Shown: in pieces, positions 1-8,015 of the stretch
Layout of the letters: each line of letters opens with the position of its first letter
How positions within the stretch are numbered: the first letter of the stretch is position 1
DNA from: Coprenecus sp902388455
GTDB lineage: Bacteria > Bacteroidota > Bacteroidia > Bacteroidales > UBA932
Reading direction: 5' to 3'
DNA: 64,000 nucleotides
NCBI GenBank assembly: GCA_963931615.1
Contig: OZ007032.1
Location: 62,001 to 126,000, forward strand
Made by a program: the position numbers and the translations under genes
The notes under the pieces: model-generated
The model's database searches: none
Told to the model about the DNA's origin: nothing
What the model saw: only the letters and a program-made list of their open reading frames with translations

Positions 1-522
1 GGCTACGGTGTGCAGACGGATGCGGCGGGCGCGGATGGCTTCCAGCCCTAAGAGAAAATGGTTGATGCTGCCTAAGCGTCCGGAGGTGACGTAGATCAGC
101 GGGTAGCGTTTCCACGCGAGGTAGTCTATCGTCAGCAGCTTGCGGGTCAGCGGTACCATGAGTCCGCCGGCACCTTCGAGCAGTACGGCATCGTAGCGGC
201 CGGCCAGTTCCTCAGTGGCTTTCTGTATCTTCCAGAAATCGATCTGACGTCCGTCTATCTCGGCGGCTAAGTGGGGAGAGCACGGGTAGGAGAATATCTC
301 GGGCATGGTCAGTCCCTCGCGGTCCTCGGGCAGCAGGCCGCATCCCATGATTCTGCGGTGCAGCTCTATGTCCTCCGACATGCCTGTGTTCCCTGTCTGA
401 ATGAGTTTCTGGGTGATGGTACGCCTGCCCTCTGAGTTCCAGGTACGGGCGATGAATCCTGTGGCGTAGCTTTTCCCGACGTTGGTGTCGATTCCGCTTA
501 CGAAGTATACGTTGTTTTTCAT
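1..522 (-). CDS. bioD: Dethiobiotin synthetase BioD (3' end cut by window edge)
   Basis: ATP-dependent dethiobiotin synthetase, which closes the ureido ring of diaminopelargonate with CO2 in the cytoplasm, the penultimate step of biotin synthesis. The reverse-strand frame opens with ATG at 522 and reads 174 codons without a stop to base 1, so roughly the last 45 residues of a typical 215-225 residue enzyme lie outside the window. The P-loop-like motif GIDTNVGKS is at residues 10-18 and the EGAGGLMVPLT stretch matches the second conserved BioD segment. It is the last gene of the biotin operon here, 23 nt after bioC. The family call is firm; whether further genes follow cannot be seen. Confidence 0.93.
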   Translation of the reverse strand, partial: MKNNVYFVSGIDTNVGKSYATGFIARTWNSEGRRTITQKLIQTGNTGMSEDIELHRRIMGCGLLPEDREGLTMPEIFSYPCSPHLAAEIDGRQIDFWKIQKATEELAGRYDAVLLEGAGGLMVPLTRKLLTIDYLAWKRYPLIYVTSGRLGSINHFLLGLEAIRARRIRLHTVA

Positions 523-545
523 GATGAGGTGGTACTGTATGAAAA

Positions 546-1316
546 TTACTTTCTTGCTATCAGGTATACGGGGTGGTAGGTCAGCGGTACGCTTCCGTCG
601 CCGTCGCCGTATCTGGAGGAGTATTCTGCGGAGAATTCAGCCAGCCGTCCCCGGGTCCAGGAGGTGCGGGTGACACCGGTGACTCCGGTGTGCTTGAGAT
701 GGCGCAGGACTTCGGTGGGGGAAGGAAAATGCAGGGTGAGGTGCTCGTCCTCCGCCAGCACTGTCCTCAGCCCTGCCTCGTCGAGCAGTCCTTGCAGCCA
801 CCCTAAGGGCAGGTAGCTCAGTCCCGTCCCGGTGACGGCGGTGACCTCCTGCAGGTTGTCCGGACCGAAGGTGGTCAGGGCGATGCAGCCTCCCCCGCGC
901 ACCAGAGTCCGGCAGCGGGCGATAAAGGCTCCGGGGTCTTCGAACCACTGCAGGACGGAGCAGGAGACTATCAGGTCCCGGTCTCCGGGCAGGCTGCAAA
1001 GTTCGGCGTCTCCGGCAGTAAATGATATCTGCGGAGTGCTCTCACCGGCCTGAGGCGTGAGCAGATCGGCCAGCGCCTCCTCCACCTCCGGACAGATGTC
1101 GTTGAGGACCATCTCCTCTGGCCGGAACTGCTTCAGGAACCCTCTGGTGAATGTCCCGGTCCCACAGCCGACTTCCAGCACCCTCCGCGGCTCTTCTATG
1201 AGTACTGCGGACAGCAGCGAGCACAGCCTCGAGGCGATGACCGTCTGAGCCTGGGCGTACTCCGCATAACTCCTTATGGACTTAGCGAAACGTGTGCGTA
1301 TCAGCTGTTTGTCCAT
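546..1316 (-). CDS. bioC: Malonyl-[ACP] O-methyltransferase BioC
   Basis: SAM-dependent methyltransferase that masks the malonyl-ACP carboxyl group so fatty-acid synthesis can build the pimeloyl chain of biotin. The SAM-binding motif I (VLEVGCGTG) is at residues 46-54 and the later region ends like class I methyltransferases of this group. I place the start at ATG 1316, giving 256 residues beginning MDKQLIRTRF, because this matches BioC; the frame is open further upstream to 1595, but those 93 codons lie inside bioG and look like shadow sequence. It overlaps the bioG 3' end by 16 nt, so translation is probably coupled. Partner of BioG in the BioC-BioG route. Confidence 0.92.
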   Translation of the reverse strand: MDKQLIRTRFAKSIRSYAEYAQAQTVIASRLCSLLSAVLIEEPRRVLEVGCGTGTFTRGFLKQFRPEEMVLNDICPEVEEALADLLTPQAGESTPQISFTAGDAELCSLPGDRDLIVSCSVLQWFEDPGAFIARCRTLVRGGGCIALTTFGPDNLQEVTAVTGTGLSYLPLGWLQGLLDEAGLRTVLAEDEHLTLHFPSPTEVLRHLKHTGVTGVTRTSWTRGRLAEFSAEYSSRYGDGDGSVPLTYHPVYLIARK

Positions 1317-1993
1317 GTATTGTCGAGGTAGATAAGTTTTCTGAGGATGTCTTTGCTCCAGTGCGGTATGTCGAGCACGCTCACGGGCACTCCTGCAGCG
1401 GCCCACGCGGCTTTCTGGTTGGCGGCCGGAAATATCATGTCCTCCAGTCCGGCCACGGCATGGGTCCAGGCAAATGGCCGGGGCCTGTTGCCGCGCACTG
1501 CCTTTCCGAGGGCATCCAGCTCCTCCCGCTGCTCTTCCAGTGTCCTGGACAGAGAGCAGCTCATCAGTCTCTCGAAAGCCTCGGCTGAGCCGCACATCCG
1601 CCTGCGGAACTTATTCAAAGTCTTGTCGGACAGCATGGCCAGCGTCCCGTCGAATACGGCCTCGGGGATGCCCAGGCTGTCGTGTATGGGAAATGGAGTG
1701 CCGTTGACCGCCACCCGGTAGCCCGGTGCCATGTCCAGTCCGGACAGCACCTGACCGGCCACCCAGACGCCCATCGACCATGCCAGTACCCTCGTGGTGC
1801 TGTAGCCTTCGAGCACTCCGGCGTCGAAATCAAGATCACGGTAGTCCCAGCACATCATCACATCGCTGGTCCCGCTTCCGTCAGTCAATTCATCGTACTT
1901 AAACATACCGGGCTCGGCGCCCCAGCCTGCGAAGAACAGCAGCAGGTCGGAGGCCCCCTCAACTCGTCTCAGAAAAACCTGTTTCATATTCAA
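1301..1993 (-). CDS. bioG: Pimeloyl-[ACP] methyl ester esterase BioG (DUF452)
   Basis: Alpha/beta hydrolase that removes the methyl group put on by BioC, ending pimeloyl-ACP elongation; BioG replaces the better-known BioH in Bacteroidota and some pathogens. The product is 230 residues, with LLLFFAGWG near residue 20, the nucleophile-elbow-like AWSMG (Ser73), GLEDMIFP and a late IPHW that would supply Asp and His of the triad. The start at 1993 lies inside the bioF coding end (35 nt overlap); an alternative Met two codons later (MKQVFLRR) is equally possible. Its position between bioF and bioC supports the assignment over a generic hydrolase. Confidence 0.9.
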   Translation of the reverse strand: MNMKQVFLRRVEGASDLLLFFAGWGAEPGMFKYDELTDGSGTSDVMMCWDYRDLDFDAGVLEGYSTTRVLAWSMGVWVAGQVLSGLDMAPGYRVAVNGTPFPIHDSLGIPEAVFDGTLAMLSDKTLNKFRRRMCGSAEAFERLMSCSLSRTLEEQREELDALGKAVRGNRPRPFAWTHAVAGLEDMIFPAANQKAAWAAAGVPVSVLDIPHWSKDILRKLIYLDNTWTNS

Positions 1994-3170
1994 TCAACTT
2001 TGCTATGTCCTCCTCCTTTAGAGCAGCGGTCAGCGAGAACCGCAGCCTGGAAGTCCCCTCCGGGACAGTAGGAGGACGGATGGGCAGCACATAGAATCCG
2101 TGCCGCTGCATGTCTTCGGCCCGCAGCACCGCATCAGCGCTGGAGCCTATGATCATCGGTATGATATGGCTGCCGGAGGGCATCTGCATCCCGCGCAGGG
2201 CGAATGCCTCCCGGAGCATGGAGGATATCCTGTCTAAATGTACCCTGCGTCCTCCGAACCGCTGCAGCCGCTCCATGATGAAGAGGCTCCATGCGACATT
2301 GACCGGAGGCAGGGCGGTGGTGAATATCAGGGTGCGCATCTTATTGACCAGATATTCCTTGATCACCCGGTCGCAGACCACGTATGCCCCTACTGAGGCC
2401 AGGGCCTTGCCGAATGTGCCGCAGAGCAGGTCGATGTCCCCGATGCAGCCGCATTCCTCCGCGAGGCCGAGCCCGTTGGCCCCGCGTACTCCCACGGCGT
2501 GGGCCTCGTCCACGTAGAGCATCACTGAAGGCCACCTCCGCTTGATTTCCACGAGCCGCTGCAGCGGAGCCAGATCTCCGTCCATGCTGAAGATGCTCTC
2601 GGTGACGATGAATATGCGCTCGTACGCTCCGGCCTCTTTTTCCAGGATGCTCTCCACCTGAGCGTAGTCCTGGTGCCGGAACCGCACGCACCGCCCCTCG
2701 CACAGCCGTATGCCGTCGATGAGGCTTGCGTGTACCAGTTTGTCCGCTAAGATGAGGGTTCTCCGGTCGCAGAGGGCCGGCAGCACCCCGCTGTTCATGT
2801 GGTAGCCGCTGCTCAGCACCAAGGCGCTCTCCCTGCCGTACATGGCGGCCAGCCGCTCTTCCAGTGCCCCGTATGCCTCATGGTTGCCGGTCAGCAGCCG
2901 GGACGAGGAGGAGGACAGGGGCAGCCAACCCCCGCCGGAGGAGGTAGAATGAAGGCTGTCCGCAAATTCCTCCGCCAGACTCTGTTCCGCGGCCAGACCG
3001 AGGTAGTCGTTGGAGGAGAGATTGAGCATCCTGCGGCTGTCACGGCTGATCCACCGGCCCCGGCTTTCGGCCTGCGGCAGAGCTCTCAGGCTCCCCGTGA
3101 CTCCCAGCCGTTCCAGCTCGGCGGCATAACTTCCGTAAACAGCTCTATTTGTTTCCATGATCAGCGGCAT
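1959..3170 (-). CDS. bioF: 8-amino-7-oxononanoate synthase BioF
   Basis: PLP-dependent condensation of pimeloyl-ACP with alanine to 8-amino-7-oxononanoate (KAPA). The 403-residue frame contains the family core: SSNDYLGLA near the N-terminus, the YVDEAHAVGVRG segment carrying the PLP-contacting Asp and His, and GTFGKALASVGAYV with the Schiff-base lysine. ATG at 3170 lies 6 nt after the bioA stop; a TTG one codon upstream and ATG 3158 (METNRAVYG) are alternatives. alpha-Oxoamine synthases such as Kbl are close relatives, but placement in a biotin operon settles the substrate class. Confidence 0.93.
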   Translation of the reverse strand: MPLIMETNRAVYGSYAAELERLGVTGSLRALPQAESRGRWISRDSRRMLNLSSNDYLGLAAEQSLAEEFADSLHSTSSGGGWLPLSSSSSRLLTGNHEAYGALEERLAAMYGRESALVLSSGYHMNSGVLPALCDRRTLILADKLVHASLIDGIRLCEGRCVRFRHQDYAQVESILEKEAGAYERIFIVTESIFSMDGDLAPLQRLVEIKRRWPSVMLYVDEAHAVGVRGANGLGLAEECGCIGDIDLLCGTFGKALASVGAYVVCDRVIKEYLVNKMRTLIFTTALPPVNVAWSLFIMERLQRFGGRRVHLDRISSMLREAFALRGMQMPSGSHIIPMIIGSSADAVLRAEDMQRHGFYVLPIRPPTVPEGTSRLRFSLTAALKEEDIAKLIEYETGFSETS

Positions 3171-3176
3171 CAAAAG

Positions 3177-4478
3177 TTATCCGGGTATTTCGCTTACTAT
3201 TTTCAGCATCCGGGAGGTCAGCACGGACAGTTCCCCGGGTTCAATGATGAAGGGCGGCATGGTGTACACCAGCCTTCCGAAGGGCCTGAGCCAGATGCCT
3301 TCCTCTACGAAGCGCTTCTGCATCCAGGCCATGTCCACCGGCTGCTTCATCTCCAGTACTCCTATGGCTCCGAGCACCCTCACGTCCGCTACCGACGGTA
3401 TCCGGCGGGCGGGAGCCAATTCTTCCCTCAGTTGTGCCTCTATCCTGCGCACCTTCTCCTGCCAGCCGCTCTCGAGCAGCAGGCGGGTGGATGCTATGGC
3501 TACGGAGCAGGCCAGGGGATTGCCCATGAAGGTGGGTCCGTGCATGAACACCCTCGGGTCGTGCGAGGAGATGGTATCCGCCACTAAGTCATTGGCCAGC
3601 ACCGCCGAGAAGGTCATATAGCCTCCGGTGATGGCCTTGCCCACACACATGATGTCCGGCTCCACCCCGGCGTGTTCCCAGGCGAAGAGCTTCCCGGTGC
3701 GGCCGAATCCGGTGGCTATCTCGTCGAGTATCAGCAGCAGCCCGTGCTCCCGGCAGAGGGCGGCCGCCTCCCGCAGGTACTGGGGATGGTAGAAACGCAT
3801 TCCCCCGGCTCCCTGCACTATGGGTTCGAGGATAAGGGCCGCTATGTCCTTTCCGTGCTTTTCTATAATCTCCCGCAGCGGGTCTATGTCGTGCGGGTCC
3901 CAGCCTCTGTCGAAACGGCTGTGGGGCGAGGGTGCGAAGTACCTCACCGGCAGGGCTGAGCCGAAGAGGGAGTGCATCCCGGTGACAGGGTCGCATACCG
4001 ACATGGCGTTCCAGGTGTCGCCGTGGTAGCCGGTGCGTATGGTCACGAAATTGGTCCTGTCGGGATATCCGGCGGCCACCTGGTACTGCACGGCCATCTT
4101 CATGGCCACCTCCACGGCCACCGAACCGCTGTCGGCGTAAAAGATGTGGCTCATCGAGGGCGGAGCGATGCTCAGCAGCAGCTTGCCCAGCTCTATGGCC
4201 GGCTCATGGGTCAGCCCTCCGAACATGACGTGGGCCATGCTGTCCAGCTGCCGGCGGACGGCCTCGTTGAGCACCGGATGGTTGTAGCCGTGCACGGCGC
4301 ACCACCATGATGACATGCCCTCGATAAGCTCAGTGCCGTCCTCGAGGGTTATCCGGCAGCCCCGTGCACTGCGCACCTTGTAGGTGGGCAGGGGGTTGAT
4401 GGTGGAGGTATAGGGATGCCACAGATGGTCGTGGTCAAATGTGTCGAAATTGGGGCTGGCAGTGGTCTCAGAGTTCAT
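3177..4478 (-). CDS. bioA: Adenosylmethionine--8-amino-7-oxononanoate aminotransferase BioA
   Basis: Class III PLP aminotransferase that converts KAPA to 7,8-diaminopelargonate using SAM as amino donor. It has 433 residues. The N-terminal HLWHPYTS motif with the BioA-specific tyrosine is present, as are DEIATGFGRTGKLFA (PLP-phosphate/pyridine contacts) and CVGKAITGGYM with the catalytic lysine. The ATG at 4478 overlaps the bioB 3' end by 11 nt. A second class III aminotransferase at 61.8 kb lacks the HPYT motif, which helps tell the two apart. Confidence 0.95.
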   Translation of the reverse strand: MNSETTASPNFDTFDHDHLWHPYTSTINPLPTYKVRSARGCRITLEDGTELIEGMSSWWCAVHGYNHPVLNEAVRRQLDSMAHVMFGGLTHEPAIELGKLLLSIAPPSMSHIFYADSGSVAVEVAMKMAVQYQVAAGYPDRTNFVTIRTGYHGDTWNAMSVCDPVTGMHSLFGSALPVRYFAPSPHSRFDRGWDPHDIDPLREIIEKHGKDIAALILEPIVQGAGGMRFYHPQYLREAAALCREHGLLLILDEIATGFGRTGKLFAWEHAGVEPDIMCVGKAITGGYMTFSAVLANDLVADTISSHDPRVFMHGPTFMGNPLACSVAIASTRLLLESGWQEKVRRIEAQLREELAPARRIPSVADVRVLGAIGVLEMKQPVDMAWMQKRFVEEGIWLRPFGRLVYTMPPFIIEPGELSVLTSRMLKIVSEIPG

Positions 4479-5424
4479 ATCCGGCTTGCTTGATAAGTTC
4501 TTGGTCCTCGGCTACTTTTGAGCCTACTGTGGTCAGCAGGTCTCCGGCGATGGCCGAGTTGATGCCTATGCGCATGGCCTCCAGCACCGTCTGGCGGGAG
4601 AGTCTGGCGCGTCCGCCCGCAAAGCGCAGCCAGGCCGTGGGATGAATGAGGCGGAAAAGGGCAATGCACCGGAGAATCTCCTCCTCCGATATGGGCGGTA
4701 CGTTCTCCAGCGGTGTCCCGGGAATAGGGGAGAGGATGTTCAGGGGAATGGACCGTACGTCCAGCTTTTTCAGGGTAAATGCCAGCTCAATCCTCTGCTC
4801 CTCGCTCTCGCCCATGCCTATGATGCCGCCCGAGCAGATATCCATCCCGACGCGGCGGGCAGCCTCGAGGGTCTGTATCTTCTGCTGCTGGGTGTGGGTG
4901 GTGCAGAGGGTGGGGAAAAATGAGGGAGCGGCCTCCAGGTTGCAGTGGTATCTGGTCACTCCGGCCTCGTATAGTTTGCGCAGGCTGTCCTCGGAAAGCA
5001 GCCCGAGGGATGCGCAGAAGCTGATCCCGCATTTTCCGCGCAGGAAACGGACCCTTGCGCAGACCTCGTCCACCTCCCGGTCGGAGAGCTTGCGGCCGCT
5101 GGTGACCAGCGAGAATCGGCCTATGCCGGAGGCTTCGTTGACCCGGGCGTGGCGCAGACATTCCTCCTCGGATACCAGCCCGTATTCCTGGGCTCCGGTA
5201 TGGTAGTGTGCCGACTGGGCGCACCACTTGCAGTCCTCCGGGCAGCGGCCCGACTTGGCGTTGATGATCGAACAGAGGTCGAATTTCCGCGGGGCGCAGC
5301 TTTCCGTAATCTCCGCAGCGGCCCTGTACAGTTCATCGGTCTCTGTCTCATGGGCAATCTTTAAAACGGTCTCCGGCGGGATCTGCCTTCCTTCCTTGAT
5401 ATAACTTATGAGTGTCCTGGACAT
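4468..5424 (-). CDS. bioB: Biotin synthase BioB
   Basis: Radical SAM enzyme that inserts sulfur into dethiobiotin to give biotin, using a [4Fe-4S] cluster for SAM cleavage and an auxiliary cluster as sulfur donor. The CxxxCxxC motif is Cys61/Cys65/Cys68 within RCPEDCKWCAQS, and NLEAAPSFFP and CSGGIIGMGE match conserved BioB segments. The length of 318 residues is normal. It is the promoter-proximal gene of the six-gene operon. A TATCTTTG -7 element at 5445-5452 would give a very short leader of roughly 15 nt. Confidence 0.96.
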   Translation of the reverse strand: MSRTLISYIKEGRQIPPETVLKIAHETETDELYRAAAEITESCAPRKFDLCSIINAKSGRCPEDCKWCAQSAHYHTGAQEYGLVSEEECLRHARVNEASGIGRFSLVTSGRKLSDREVDEVCARVRFLRGKCGISFCASLGLLSEDSLRKLYEAGVTRYHCNLEAAPSFFPTLCTTHTQQQKIQTLEAARRVGMDICSGGIIGMGESEEQRIELAFTLKKLDVRSIPLNILSPIPGTPLENVPPISEEEILRCIALFRLIHPTAWLRFAGGRARLSRQTVLEAMRIGINSAIAGDLLTTVGSKVAEDQELIKQAGYEL

Positions 5425-5444
5425 TCCACTGTGTTTTAGGACTG

Positions 5445-5452
5445 CAAAGATA
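5445..5452 (-). promoter_or_regulatory. -7 element of the biotin operon promoter
   Basis: Reverse strand reads TATCTTTG, an exact match to the Bacteroidota TAnnTTTG element, about 20 nt upstream of the bioB ATG. No clean TTG was found at the -33 position. The 10-mer ATGTCCAGGA occurs on the reverse strand both at the bioB start codon (5415-5424) and 44 bp upstream (5459-5468), bracketing this element. Confidence 0.6.
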
Positions 5453-5467
5453 CAAAACTCCTGGACA

Positions 5468-5508
5468 TAAAAAAGGCTGCATCGTGACGAGTTTTACGGT
5501 GCAGCCTT
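5468..5508 (-). terminator. Rho-independent terminator of the FN3 lipoprotein gene
   Basis: On the reverse strand AAGGCTGCA (5508-5500) pairs perfectly with TGCAGCCTT (5481-5473) around an 18-nt loop, followed by a run of T residues. It lies 19 nt after the stop of the lipoprotein gene and just upstream of the biotin promoter, so it insulates the two units. Confidence 0.85.
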
Positions 5509-5526
5509 CGATGTTTCCGGGCAGGG

Positions 5527-6840
5527 TTATTGCCGTGCTGAGGACAGGGATGTTGTTGTGGCATTGCCGGCTGCTTTTCTGCCGGTTACCGAAGTGGAAA
5601 GCTTGGCTGATGTGTTTTCAGAAGAGGTTTTAACCAAGGTTAACTCTCCGGCAGGCAGGTATGCAGGCAGCTCATGCGGAATATTCACCAGGTCGCCTGA
5701 GATGGAGAAGACGTCAGCGGCATAAACGGTGTAGGTGCGTCCGTCCTGTAGGTCTCCGCTGCATGCCTGTGATGTGATTACTCCGTCATTGTTGTAGAAT
5801 GTGAATATGTATGGCGTGCCGTTTACAAAAGTGTAGGTTCCGTCGCTGGTAGAGCAGATAGGCATCCATGTGCCTGTAGCAACTACGGCGCACAGCATCT
5901 GAAGCCCTCCGTCCTCAGTCAGGACAGCGTAATCGGCAATAGTCGGGTCGTATTGACTGAAGCCTGTGATTGCCAGTGTGCTGTAAGAATTTTTTGTAAT
6001 ACTGATTTCAAATTCCATGGGCTCCTGTATACCTTTGAGAGTTACAACGCCGCTCTCGTCAACTGCAATTTCCATCTGTTCTGTCGAGGTTACGGTATAG
6101 GTTCCGATCCATGCTGCCAGTGCGGGGTCCATCTCTGGTTCGGGGTCAGTGGTGACAGAATTGGTCACTACCAGTTTCGTGACACCATCTGTGCGTGTAG
6201 CGTATGCGCCTACGACGTATGATGTCTCAGGCTCGACAAACAGGATATTTATAGTTATCCCTTCTTCGTTGAGAGTCGCCACGGAGTATTCGTCTACGGG
6301 TATCAGACGTTCCAGAATCTCCTCATCACTCAGTCCTTCCGCCTCTTCAGTAGGGATTGCAGCATACTGCAGGGCGGCTACGTCATGTCCTGTAATATTG
6401 AACCAGATAGTCTCGAAGGTATTGAACCCGTCATCTGAAGAAAGGTACGGATCTCCTACGTTGAACCAGTCGTCATCAGGATCTTCTCCGTTCTCTACAG
6501 TCACCGTTATACTGGCCCATCCGGAGTCTGTATAATCACTGCCGGAGGGTGCGGACGCTTTGACGTCGACTTTGTAAGTGCCGGGAGCCATATCAGTGAA
6601 TACTGCCTCGCATTGAGTAGTGGTCTGTTCATTTCCTTCATCCAGGCGGTAGATGTAGGAATCTGCATTCTCAACGGCTTCCCATGTTACGGTGAAGCCG
6701 GTCTCAGTAGTTTCATAGGCCAGAACCGGAGTCGCGAGAGGTGTAGTTTCGGTGTTGTCCGGCCCATCGGGCTTTTCGCACGATGCCAGTGCCAGGGATG
6801 CAGCAAGCATCAGGCTTGCATAAAACGTGGTTTTTTTCAT
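5527..6840 (-). CDS. FN3-like domain lipoprotein
   Basis: Predicted surface or periplasmic lipoprotein of 437 residues, unknown function. I use ATG 6840 because it begins a classic lipoprotein signal (MKKTTFYASL, lipobox LASC, Cys21); an upstream in-frame Met adds 15 residues without signal character. After the acidic CEKPDGPD linker comes one fibronectin III-like domain at about residues 33-115 (TPVLAYET, TVTWEAVENADSY), a middle domain, and a C-terminal domain with AWIGTYTVTST and LPAGELTL. The C-terminal part resembles that of the lipoprotein at 37.3 kb (EWLGEWTLTST, LPAGDLTL), so the two are paralogs. It diverges from the LuxR-type regulator, which may control it. Confidence 0.85.
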   Translation of the reverse strand: MKKTTFYASLMLAASLALASCEKPDGPDNTETTPLATPVLAYETTETGFTVTWEAVENADSYIYRLDEGNEQTTTQCEAVFTDMAPGTYKVDVKASAPSGSDYTDSGWASITVTVENGEDPDDDWFNVGDPYLSSDDGFNTFETIWFNITGHDVAALQYAAIPTEEAEGLSDEEILERLIPVDEYSVATLNEEGITINILFVEPETSYVVGAYATRTDGVTKLVVTNSVTTDPEPEMDPALAAWIGTYTVTSTEQMEIAVDESGVVTLKGIQEPMEFEISITKNSYSTLAITGFSQYDPTIADYAVLTEDGGLQMLCAVVATGTWMPICSTSDGTYTFVNGTPYIFTFYNNDGVITSQACSGDLQDGRTYTVYAADVFSISGDLVNIPHELPAYLPAGELTLVKTSSENTSAKLSTSVTGRKAAGNATTTSLSSARQ

Positions 6841-6865
6841 AAAAATAGATTTAAGGTTGTTAAAT

Positions 6866-6877
6866 AAACGTACGTTT
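6866..6877. promoter_or_regulatory. Palindrome copy 1, candidate operator
   Basis: AAACGTACGTTT, a perfect 12-bp palindrome (14 bp with flanking T/A at 6865-6878). It sits a few bases downstream of the predicted start of transcription of the FN3 lipoprotein gene, the usual place for a repressor site. The core recurs at 6982-6993, centre to centre 116 bp. Confidence 0.6.
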
Positions 6878-6884
6878 AATGTCA

Positions 6885-6892
6885 CAAATCTA
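6885..6892 (-). promoter_or_regulatory. -7 element for the FN3 lipoprotein gene
   Basis: Reverse strand TAGATTTG matches TAnnTTTG and lies 45 nt upstream of the lipoprotein ATG. No convincing TTG at the -33 spacing, which would fit a promoter needing an activator, although this is inference. Confidence 0.5.
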
Positions 6893-6981
6893 ATAAATTT
6901 TATTTAACGTTGGATATATTTTTAAATATTAATTTTCAATTTGTTAAATTCATCAACTCATTTACTGACGGATTAACTTTA

Positions 6982-6993
6982 AAACGTACGTTT
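6982..6993. promoter_or_regulatory. Palindrome copy 2, candidate operator
   Basis: Second AAACGTACGTTT copy, in the divergent intergenic region, about 64 bp upstream of the regulator's -33 box and roughly 100 bp upstream of the lipoprotein promoter. Two identical 12-bp palindromes in under 300 bp of AT-rich DNA are unlikely by chance. Confidence 0.6.
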
Positions 6994-7056
6994 AACATAC
7001 GGTTCTCCCGCCTTATTGGAAACGGTGGCGATGAGAGGAAAAATCCCTTGGACTTT

Positions 7057-7086
7057 TTGATTATTCGAACAGATTAGTTAAATTTG
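7057..7086 (+). promoter_or_regulatory. Promoter of the LuxR-HTH regulator gene
   Basis: TTG (7057-7059), a 19-nt spacer and TAAATTTG (7079-7086): an exact match to the Bacteroidota -33/-7 consensus, 41 nt upstream of the ATG. Confidence 0.75.
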
Positions 7087-7127
7087 GCTTGTTTATTATA
7101 TTGGCAATTCCAAAACATTTTTTAACT

Positions 7128-7910
7128 ATGAGTGACAATAATAGAACTGCCTCTACGTCAGGCCTCCTCATAGGAAACGAGCCGCTCGCCAGAGTTTCCG
7201 ATGTGGAGTACAGCAAAGTCCAGTCCTATTTCGAGATGCTGGATGCGGTGTCAAGACTTACTTATCAGTCAATCTATGTAATGGATTATTGTAAGATGAA
7301 CTTCCTGTATGTTTCGGACAATCCTATTTTTCTTTGCGGCTGTTCCCGGGAGGACGTCATGTCCAAAGGTTTCGATTTCCTTCTCGAACAGTGTAAGCCG
7401 GAAGAGGTTAATGCGTTGATTGAGATCAACAGAGCATCACTGGATTTTCTCTACAATAATGTACCGGTATCCGAGCGTATGCGGTACAGTATGTCTTATA
7501 ACTATCATATCCGAAGTCCGCGTATGGGTGAGTGGAGACTGGTCCATCACAAGCGGACACCTCTGGCGCTTTCGGATACCGGAGAACTGTGGCTTATTCT
7601 GTGCTCGGTGGAATGGGCACCGGATGATTCCAATCTGAGAGCGACTATAACCAGTGAAACCTCTTCGAAAGTATGGTACTATGACCCGGACATGATGACA
7701 TGGAACGAAAGTCTCCAGGAGTCTCTTACGGATTTGGAAAAAGCGGTTCTAGTACTGTCCAACAGAGGTTTTACCATGAGTGAGATAGCTGATACCATCT
7801 TCAAATCTGTAGATTCTGTCAAAGGTTACCGCAAGTCCCTGTTCGGCAAGCTTGGGGTAAGCAATATAACAGAGGCCATAGCCTGCGCCAAAGTCAGAAA
7901 GCTGGTATAG
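7128..7910 (+). CDS. PAS-like sensor with LuxR-type HTH, transcriptional regulator
   Basis: Cytoplasmic DNA-binding regulator of 260 residues. The C-terminal 60 residues (from SLTDLEKAVLVLSNRGFTMSEIADTIFKS) have the LuxR/GerE helix-turn-helix layout: a TDLEK start, the SEIAD helix, then VKGYRKSLFGKLGVSN as recognition helix. The N-terminal 180 residues look like a PAS-type sensor (YVMDYCKMNFLYVSDN, a CSREDV helix, then a GEWRLVHHKRTPLALS strand), but the assignment is by pattern only. I start at ATG 7128 rather than the in-frame Met at 7089, which lies at the predicted transcription start. Divergent from the FN3 lipoprotein gene with shared palindromes, so that gene is its most likely target. 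No receiver domain, so not a response regulator. Confidence 0.8.
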   Translation: MSDNNRTASTSGLLIGNEPLARVSDVEYSKVQSYFEMLDAVSRLTYQSIYVMDYCKMNFLYVSDNPIFLCGCSREDVMSKGFDFLLEQCKPEEVNALIEINRASLDFLYNNVPVSERMRYSMSYNYHIRSPRMGEWRLVHHKRTPLALSDTGELWLILCSVEWAPDDSNLRATITSETSSKVWYYDPDMMTWNESLQESLTDLEKAVLVLSNRGFTMSEIADTIFKSVDSVKGYRKSLFGKLGVSNITEAIACAKVRKLV

Positions 7911-7957
7911 TCCGGAAACCCATGGGTTCAGGACAGATCCCAGTTCATATATGAAAT

Positions 7958-7992
7958 GCCCCGCAGCTGTCCGGTGTGCTGGGCTGCGGGGC
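7958..7992. terminator. GC-rich hairpin between convergent genes
   Basis: GCCCCGCAGC (7958-7967) pairs with GCTGCGGGGC (7983-7992) around a 15-nt loop. It stands between the converging regulator gene and the truncated lipoprotein gene and probably stops transcription from either side, but there is only a weak T-run, so efficiency is uncertain. Confidence 0.6.
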
Positions 7993-8015
7993 GTTAACTC
8001 GGCGGGTATTGTATA

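Noticed and set aside
1317..1595. N-terminal extension of bioC
   Set aside because: The 93 extra codons lie inside bioG and read as shadow sequence; MDKQLIRTRF at 1316 is the natural BioC start.
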